Assembly (NCBI GenBank): GCA_025612245.1 | Contig: JAAXKQ010000024.1 | Location: forward strand, 1 to 46,000 | Direction of reading: 5' to 3' | DNA: 46,000 nucleotides | DNA from: Ignavibacteria bacterium | Lineage (GTDB): Bacteria; Bacteroidota; Ignavibacteria; Ignavibacteriales; SURF-24 | Part shown: positions 40,982 through 46,000 of the stretch, in pieces | How the letters are laid out: every line of letters starts with the position of its first letter | How positions within the stretch are numbered: the first letter of the stretch is position 1 | Made by a program: the position numbers and the translations under genes | The notes under the pieces: model-generated | Told to the model about the DNA's origin: nothing | What the model saw: only the letters and a program-made list of their open reading frames with translations | The model's database searches: none

Positions 40982-41494
40982 ATGAAACCTATGATAATAA
41001 AATACACGAACTACACAGACGGCATTCACGAATTTGAGTTTAATGAGGATGCTAAGACGCTTGGGTTGAATGAGCCTCTGTCTGGTAATGTAAACCTGAT
41101 GGTCCGTATGGATAAGTCACACAGCCAGATTGTACTCAACTGCAAGCTGACTGTAAATGCAAAGTTTGACTGTGACAGGTGTGGGGAAGAGTTGACGGCA
41201 GAATTAAAGAGTGATTTCAAGCTTGTCTATCTGTTCGGAAACAATCCCGACAATAGTAGTGAAACGGTAAATCTTTATTACCTTACTCCGGAGCAGGACA
41301 AGATAGACCTGAGGCCGGATATAAATGAATATGCAATACTTTCTATACCGATGAAAAAGCTGTGTAAGGAAGATTGCCGCGGCTTGTGCCCGACTTGCGG
41401 GGCAAACCTGAACAAGGAAACCTGCAATTGCACGAAGGAAAATATAAACCCTGTTTGGGCACCCTTGCTTAAACTGAAGAATAATTCAAAATAA
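40982..41494 (+). CDS. yceD: YceD/DUF177 protein, rpmF-linked
   Basis: YceD-type proteins are linked to 23S rRNA accumulation and almost always precede rpmF. The 170-residue product has CDRCGEEL (about residue 61) and the family end LCKEDCRGLCPTCGANLNKETCNC, a zinc-binding-like pattern, followed by 'WAPLLKL', which is usual. I chose ATG 40982 because the upstream frame is AT-rich and unlike the family; ATG 40991 is an alternative. It starts an operon with rpmF 15 bases later. Confidence 0.88.
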   Translation: MKPMIIKYTNYTDGIHEFEFNEDAKTLGLNEPLSGNVNLMVRMDKSHSQIVLNCKLTVNAKFDCDRCGEELTAELKSDFKLVYLFGNNPDNSSETVNLYYLTPEQDKIDLRPDINEYAILSIPMKKLCKEDCRGLCPTCGANLNKETCNCTKENINPVWAPLLKLKNNSK

Positions 41495-41509
41495 ATCATG
41501 GAATAAAAA

Positions 41510-41689
41510 ATGCCAAATCCTAAACGTAGATGGTCCAAAAGCAGAAGAGATAAAAGAAGAACTCATTACAAAGCCGAAGCTCCGACTTTGGGCACCTGCA
41601 GCAACTGCGGTGAAATGAAGTTAAACCACAGAGCTTGCCCTAACTGCGGATATTACGCAGGACGTTCAATGTTTGTACCTAAGGGCTAA
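41510..41689 (+). CDS. rpmF: Large-subunit ribosomal protein L32 (bL32)
   Basis: The gene encodes 59 residues: MPNPKRRWSKSRRDKRRTH at the start, then CSNCGEMKLNHRACPNCGYYAG with two CxxC pairs that bind zinc, ending MFVPKG. This is a typical Cys+ bL32. It lies between yceD and plsX, the normal neighbourhood, and 8 bases separate its stop from plsX. Confidence 0.97.
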   Translation: MPNPKRRWSKSRRDKRRTHYKAEAPTLGTCSNCGEMKLNHRACPNCGYYAGRSMFVPKG

Positions 41690-41697
41690 TCCTTTCT

Positions 41698-42729
41698 ATG
41701 GCACAATCCGATGTAAATGCTCATTGTAGAATAGTAGTGGATGCGATGGGGGGCGATTTCGCCCCTCAGAATGCCGTTCTGGGTGCTATTCAGGCGGCCA
41801 ATGAGGATCCATCCATAGAACTGTACCTGATCGGTAAGGAAAAAGAGATCCTGAATGTCATCTCAGGAAACAACCTTTCATTTGACAAGTCGCATATTGT
41901 AAATGCCGATGAAGTCATTACTATGTCCGATCATCCGACTGACGCAATTAAAACCAAGAGAAACAGCTCGATTACTCTGGGTGCCAGAATGGTCAGGGAG
42001 AAAAAGGCAGAAGCCTTTGTCTCTGCCGGCAATACGGGCGCTATGCTTGTTGCCTCAACTCTCATGATGGGCAAACTTCCCGGAGTCGAAAGACCTACTA
42101 TTGGTACCGTCATGCCTTCGGAAAATGGTATCGTTACCGTTTTTGACGTTGGAGCCAGCGTGGATTCAAAAGCCAGACACATGCTTGACTATGCCATCAT
42201 GGGCTCTATATTCGTCAGAGAAATTCACAACATCAGTAATCCCAAAATCGGGATCTTAAGCGTTGGAGAAGAGGATACAAAGGGAAATGAAGTCTCTTTG
42301 AACGCTCTCGAACTCATAAGAAAAACAAATCTGAACGTTGTGGGAAACATTGAGGGGCGGGATATCCTGAACGGCAAGGTAAACGTCGTTGTTTGCGACG
42401 GCTTTGTGGGGAATATCATTCTTAAATTTGCTGAAAGCTTTATGAGTCTGTTAAAGACTAAAATCAAACTTTTTGCGGATAAAGGACTCTTAAACAAGCT
42501 CAGAGTACTCCTGATGAAGGGCACACTGAAGAAGGTAATGAAACAGTTCGATTACCAGACTTATGGCGGGGTTCCGCTTCTTGGCGTCAACGGAATCAGT
42601 ATAATCGGGCATGGATCCAGCAGTGTGCTGGCTATTAAGAACATGGTGCTCAGAGCAAAAGAAATGCACGATAAAAAACTAACACAAAAAATTGAAGAGT
42701 CATTAAAAGAATATGCAAATATCTCCTAA
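41698..42729 (+). CDS. plsX: Phosphate acyltransferase PlsX
   Basis: PlsX converts acyl-ACP to acyl-phosphate for phosphatidic acid synthesis, at the membrane face. The 343-residue product begins with IVVDAMGGDFAPQNAVLGA, contains SAGNTGAMLVASTLMMGKLPGVERP and GNEVSLNALELIRKT, then VCDGFVGNIILKFAES and GGVPLLGVNGISIIGHGSS, all family hallmarks. Stop overlaps the fabH start by 17 bases, which couples phospholipid and fatty-acid initiation. No peculiarity. Confidence 0.96.
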   Translation: MAQSDVNAHCRIVVDAMGGDFAPQNAVLGAIQAANEDPSIELYLIGKEKEILNVISGNNLSFDKSHIVNADEVITMSDHPTDAIKTKRNSSITLGARMVREKKAEAFVSAGNTGAMLVASTLMMGKLPGVERPTIGTVMPSENGIVTVFDVGASVDSKARHMLDYAIMGSIFVREIHNISNPKIGILSVGEEDTKGNEVSLNALELIRKTNLNVVGNIEGRDILNGKVNVVVCDGFVGNIILKFAESFMSLLKTKIKLFADKGLLNKLRVLLMKGTLKKVMKQFDYQTYGGVPLLGVNGISIIGHGSSSVLAIKNMVLRAKEMHDKKLTQKIEESLKEYANIS

Positions 42730-43732
42730 CGGAAAAAACAGAAAGTATAACGCCGTTATTACCGGCGTAGGAATGTATGTTCCTGAAAAAGTGCTCGATA
42801 ACAAGTACTTTGAATCCATAGTTGATACTAACGACGAATGGATTATGACAAGAACCGGTATCAAAGAGCGCAGGATACTTGAAAACGGGGCAACCAGCAC
42901 GCTGGCTACAGAGGCCGTTAAGGACCTTCTTAGGTCCAGGAACCTTTCACCCGAAGAAATTGACGTAATAATTGTTGCTACAGTTACTCCCGATATGTTT
43001 TTCCCTGCCACGGCATGCCTGGTTCAGGATAATGTAGGGGCTAAAAACGCCTGGGGCTTCGATATCTCGGCTGCCTGCTCAAGCTTCCTTTTTGCCCTCC
43101 GCGTAGGCTCGGGCTTAATTGAAAGCGGCTTATATAAGAAAGTCGTCGTCGTTGGCGCAGACAAGATGAGCGCCATAGTTGACTATACTGACAGAAACAC
43201 GTGCATCCTTTTTGGCGATGCCGGAAGCGCGGTGCTCCTGGAGCCGACGGAAGATTTTTCATACGGCATTCAGGATTCGATACTGCACGTGGATGGTTCG
43301 GGGCGTAATTCCCTCTACATGCTCGGAGGCGGCAGTATGAACCCTTCTTCTCACGAAACCGTGGATAAGAAGATGCACTATATCTACCAGGACGGAAAGG
43401 CCGTCTTTAAGGTGGCTGTTGTCGGTATGGCAAACGTGTCTTACGAAATTATGCAGAAGAACCACCTCTGCTCTGAAGACGTGGCCTACCTGGTGCCTCA
43501 CCAGGCAAACCTGAGAATCATAGACGCCACGGCAAACAGGATGGGCATCTCTAGAGACAAGGTGATGATTAATATCCATAAATTTGGAAATACTACTTCG
43601 GCTACTATTCCTCTCTGCCTTACGGAGTATTACCGCAACGGCAAGGTCAAAAAGGGCGACAAGCTCGTTCTTGCTGCCTTCGGAGCAGGCTTTACTTGGG
43701 GCTCAATCTATCTAACATGGGGGATGGACTAA
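42713..43732 (+). CDS. fabH: 3-oxoacyl-ACP synthase III (FabH)
   Basis: FabH condenses acetyl-CoA with malonyl-ACP to start fatty-acid synthesis. The 339-residue product has the catalytic triad Cys122 (DISAACSSFLF), His263 (LVPHQANLRI) and Asn293 (HKFGNTTSATIP), and GAGFTWGSIYLTW at the end. The N-terminal NDEWIMTRTGIKERRI segment is standard. About 12 extra residues lie before the core strand YNAVITGVGMY, which may mean a start slightly further in. It overlaps plsX by 17 bases and fabD starts one base after its stop. Confidence 0.96.
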   Translation: MQISPNGKNRKYNAVITGVGMYVPEKVLDNKYFESIVDTNDEWIMTRTGIKERRILENGATSTLATEAVKDLLRSRNLSPEEIDVIIVATVTPDMFFPATACLVQDNVGAKNAWGFDISAACSSFLFALRVGSGLIESGLYKKVVVVGADKMSAIVDYTDRNTCILFGDAGSAVLLEPTEDFSYGIQDSILHVDGSGRNSLYMLGGGSMNPSSHETVDKKMHYIYQDGKAVFKVAVVGMANVSYEIMQKNHLCSEDVAYLVPHQANLRIIDATANRMGISRDKVMINIHKFGNTTSATIPLCLTEYYRNGKVKKGDKLVLAAFGAGFTWGSIYLTWGMD

Positions 43733-43733
43733 C

Positions 43734-44648
43734 ATGGGTAAAATAGCTTTCGTATTTCCGGGACAGGGTGCCCAGTATGTAGGAATGGCAAAAGACCTTT
43801 ATGAGAACTCTGTCGAAGCAAAAGAAATGATTCAGATGGCCGATGACGCCGTTGGCGTTAAGCTCTCTGAAATACTTTTTAACGGGCCCGAAGAGGCCTT
43901 AAAGCAGACTGAAAACACGCAGCCCGCAATATTTTTGCACAGCGTGCTTCTAAACAGCCTTATGAGAAATGCAGGCGCCGATATGACGGCCGGGCATTCC
44001 TTGGGCGAATACTCGGCACTCGTTGCCGCAGGCGCCATTCAGTTCCTGGATGCCTTAAGGCTCGTTAGGACAAGAGGATGCGCCATGCAGAAGGCGGGTA
44101 CCATCTATCCCGGCACAATGGCCGCTGTAATTGGAATGGCTCCGGAAAAACTTCAGGAGGTCTGCCTTCAGGCTTCGGAAGCAGGAATCGTTCAGTGCGC
44201 AAACTTTAATTCACCGGGACAGATCGTTATCTCGGGTTCAGTCGACGGGGTCAGAAAGGCAATGGAGCTTGCAAAGGCCTCTGGCGCCAAGCTCGTAAAA
44301 GAGCTCGTCGTAAGCGGAGCTTTCCATTCACCTTTAATGCAGCCTGCAACAGATGAGCTGAAGGAAAAACTGGATTCGACGCCGATTTACGACGCCAAAA
44401 TTCCGGTTTATGCTAACGTGACGGCAAAGCCTGAAACAAAGAAAGAAGAAATTAAGGACCTGCTCTTAAAGCAGCTCAACGCGCCTGTACGCTGGGAGGA
44501 GACTATTGTCAATATGATCAGCGACGGTGCAGATGAATTCATTGAGATCGGACCTGGAAAAGTGCTCCAGGGCCTCATTAAAAGGATAAATCCCAGCGTA
44601 AAGTGTTCCGGAATCGACAAATTTTCAGATCTTGAAAGGTATCTCTGA
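43734..44648 (+). CDS. fabD: Malonyl-CoA-ACP transacylase FabD
   Basis: FabD moves malonyl from CoA to ACP. The 304-residue product has FVFPGQGAQYVGM, the nucleophile elbow GHSLGEYSAL with Ser89, Arg113 in RLVRTRG-like context, and GAFHSPLM with His198; length is normal. Its TGA overlaps the ATG of the next gene by one base (TGATG), so translation is coupled to the DUF3109 gene. Firm assignment. Confidence 0.96.
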   Translation: MGKIAFVFPGQGAQYVGMAKDLYENSVEAKEMIQMADDAVGVKLSEILFNGPEEALKQTENTQPAIFLHSVLLNSLMRNAGADMTAGHSLGEYSALVAAGAIQFLDALRLVRTRGCAMQKAGTIYPGTMAAVIGMAPEKLQEVCLQASEAGIVQCANFNSPGQIVISGSVDGVRKAMELAKASGAKLVKELVVSGAFHSPLMQPATDELKEKLDSTPIYDAKIPVYANVTAKPETKKEEIKDLLLKQLNAPVRWEETIVNMISDGADEFIEIGPGKVLQGLIKRINPSVKCSGIDKFSDLERYL

Positions 44649-45238
44649 TGGCTGAAAAACCGATGCGTGTAATTAAAGGGCTCAAAATCGATCCTTTGAT
44701 CTTTACCCAGAAGTTCGTAAACGGATGCAATATCCATAACTGCTCGGGTGAATGCTGCTACTACGGCGTTTATGCCGAAAGCACAGAGTTCGAAGTGATA
44801 ATGGGGATAAAAGACAGGATCATTCAGTCGATGGATGACTCCCAGACAAAAGATTACACAGCATGGTTTGAGGAACCGAACGAGGACCCAGATTTCAAGT
44901 CCGGCATTGCCGTGGGAACTGAAGTTTATAACGGGAAATGCGTATTTTTAGATAAGCAGGGCTTCTGTACGCTTCAAAAAATTGCACATGAAAATGGTGA
45001 AAATAAGTGGAAATATAAACCTCTTTATTGTATATTATTCCCGCTTGTTATTTCAGATGGTGTATTTACCATCGACGACGGCCACCTGGAGCGTATGCAT
45101 TTCTGCAATAGAAAAGAGGTCCAGACCTCTACGGTTTTTGAAGTCTGCACTGAAGAGATTATTCATGTCCTTGGTCAGGACGGCTATGAAGAGCTCCTGA
45201 AGTACAGGGATGAGTATTTTAAAGAATTAAACAAGTAA
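44648..45238 (+). CDS. DUF3109-family Cys-rich protein inside the fab operon
   Basis: The 196-residue product has a conserved Cys pattern: CNIHNCSGECC near residue 27, NGKCVFLDKQGFCTL (about 97-111), YKPLYCILFPL and MHFCNRK. This is the DUF3109 signature, related to small zinc- or iron-cluster-binding families annotated only as conserved proteins. Nothing suggests a lipid enzyme. Yet it starts inside the last codon of fabD (TGATG) and lies 20 bases before fabG, so it is expressed with the fatty-acid genes. In many Bacteroidota it lies elsewhere; the linkage to fab genes may be local. The function is unknown. Confidence 0.85.
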   Translation: MAEKPMRVIKGLKIDPLIFTQKFVNGCNIHNCSGECCYYGVYAESTEFEVIMGIKDRIIQSMDDSQTKDYTAWFEEPNEDPDFKSGIAVGTEVYNGKCVFLDKQGFCTLQKIAHENGENKWKYKPLYCILFPLVISDGVFTIDDGHLERMHFCNRKEVQTSTVFEVCTEEIIHVLGQDGYEELLKYRDEYFKELNK

Positions 45239-45258
45239 TAAATTTATAAAGGATAGCA

Positions 45259-46000
45259 TTGGACTTAAAGGGTAAAAAGGCAATTGTTACCGGCGGAACG
45301 CGCGGTATTGGCCGGGCGATAGTAACCGAGCTTGCGGCAAAGGGCTGCAGCGTGGTCTTTACTTATCAGAGCTCGGAAGAAACAGCCAGACAGATTGAGT
45401 GCGAGCTTTCTACCGACGGCGTAAAGGTGATTGGCTTTAAGGCCGATGCCTCCAGCCTCATGGAAGCCGAGAAGACCGTTGCTTTTGCAGTTGAAAGCCT
45501 GGGCGGAATCGACATACTGGTCAACAACGCCGGCATTACGCGCGACGGCCTTTTAATGAGAATGAGCGAAGGGGACTTTGACGCTGTCATCAGTGCAAAC
45601 CTTAAGAGTGTTTTTAATTATACAAAAGCTGCCGTCAGGCCGATGATGGTGCAGCGCTACGGCAAAATTGTAAACATCGCTTCTGTAGTTGCAATAATCG
45701 GTAACCCGGGCCAGGCAAATTATGTTGCTGCCAAGGCGGGTGTAATTGGTCTTACAAAATCTAGTGCAAAAGAATTTTCATCCAGAAATATAAATGTTAA
45801 TGCTGTTGCTCCGGGTTTTATCTCTACGGATATGACTGCGAAGTTGAATGATAAGCAGAAGGAAGCTATACTGACGGGGGTGCCGATGAAAAGAGAAGGA
45901 CGCCCTGAAGAGGTAGCCAAGACGGTATGTTTCTTGTGCAGTTCAGATGCTGATTATATAACAGGACAGGTAATTTCCGTTGACGGCGGAATGGCAATGT
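45259..46000 (+). CDS. fabG: 3-oxoacyl-ACP reductase FabG (3' end outside window)
   Basis: FabG reduces 3-oxoacyl-ACP with NADPH. The frame begins with TTG at 45259, five bases after AAAGGA, giving MDLKGKKAIVTGGTRGIGRAIV with the TGxxxGIG cofactor loop. It continues with NNAGITRDGLL, the Ser of IVNIASVVAI, the catalytic Tyr-Lys pair (in NYVAAKAG, where Tyr is followed by Val-Ala-Ala-Lys), and PGFISTDM. 247 codons are visible, ending SVDGGMAM, which is where FabG proteins normally stop, so only the stop codon is missing. The TTG start is why it is easily overlooked. An ACP gene would be expected next. Confidence 0.95.
   Translation, partial: MDLKGKKAIVTGGTRGIGRAIVTELAAKGCSVVFTYQSSEETARQIECELSTDGVKVIGFKADASSLMEAEKTVAFAVESLGGIDILVNNAGITRDGLLMRMSEGDFDAVISANLKSVFNYTKAAVRPMMVQRYGKIVNIASVVAIIGNPGQANYVAAKAGVIGLTKSSAKEFSSRNINVNAVAPGFISTDMTAKLNDKQKEAILTGVPMKREGRPEEVAKTVCFLCSSDADYITGQVISVDGGMAM

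Noticed and set aside
1-46000. CRISPR arrays, rRNA genes, prophage modules
   Set aside because: No regularly spaced direct repeats of CRISPR type, no rRNA-like sequence and no phage structural genes were recognised; the only tRNA-like sequence is the tRNA-Phe remnant.

Overview
The window most likely comes from an Ignavibacteria-type bacterium (Bacteroidota/Chlorobi side of the tree). The reasons are a type IX secretion (T9SS) C-terminal sorting domain of the YPNPFN type on a secreted protein, many short lipoproteins, a FabH/FabD/FabG-PlsX-RpmF cluster, and clear AGGAG-like ribosome binding sites on most core genes (flavobacterial relatives usually lack these). This placement is an inference from family knowledge; no 16S gene is present.

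Region 1 (1 to about 5.2 kb) is accessory and scarred. It holds the right part of an IS21-type element (istA end, istB, terminal repeats), an AT-rich small lipoprotein carrying a degenerate T9SS-like domain, a palindromic RNA-like segment, the 3' part of a tRNA-Phe followed by a terminator, an orphan phosphoribosyltransferase-fold gene, a set of 24-bp direct and inverted repeats, a dead IS256-type transposase start and an S41 protease lipoprotein. Region 2 (5.2 to 11.9 kb) is sparse: a translationally coupled pair (unknown protein plus M64 zinc peptidase), two lipoproteins, a mini DUF805 protein, a possible 32-residue ORF and long stretches without a convincing gene.

Region 3 (11.9 to 28.1 kb) is mostly housekeeping on the plus strand: rsgA, msrA, purC, a DUF971 gene, pgsA-pgpA (phosphatidylglycerol synthesis), cinA-thpR-recA-recX (NMN deamidase, RNA ligase-like and recombination genes), a glutaryl-CoA-type dehydrogenase, guaB, a glycosyltransferase overlapping purD, and a glycine-rich secreted protein. 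Two small genes after msrA are on the minus strand.

Region 4 (28.2 to 40.6 kb) is entirely minus strand. Reading in the direction of transcription: ABC ATPase and permease (Nat-type), a PrsW-type membrane protease, an unknown gene, nadD, meaB, an acyl-CoA dehydrogenase, a methylcrotonyl-type carboxyltransferase, a secreted unknown, an NtrC-type response regulator, a HIT protein, and a T9SS cargo protein. MeaB, the dehydrogenase and the carboxyltransferase point to branched-chain or odd-chain acyl-CoA catabolism with a B12-dependent mutase elsewhere.

Region 5 (40.98 to 46 kb) is the plus-strand fatty-acid/phospholipid operon yceD-rpmF-plsX-fabH-fabD-(DUF3109)-fabG, cut by the window end inside the last codons of fabG.

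I see no complete, obviously new multi-gene system. The most unusual parts are the repeat/RNA-like structures at 2.5 and 3.6 kb, the tRNA-Phe remnant, the lipoprotein with a T9SS-like domain, and the signal-less M64 peptidase with a C-terminal zinc ribbon.
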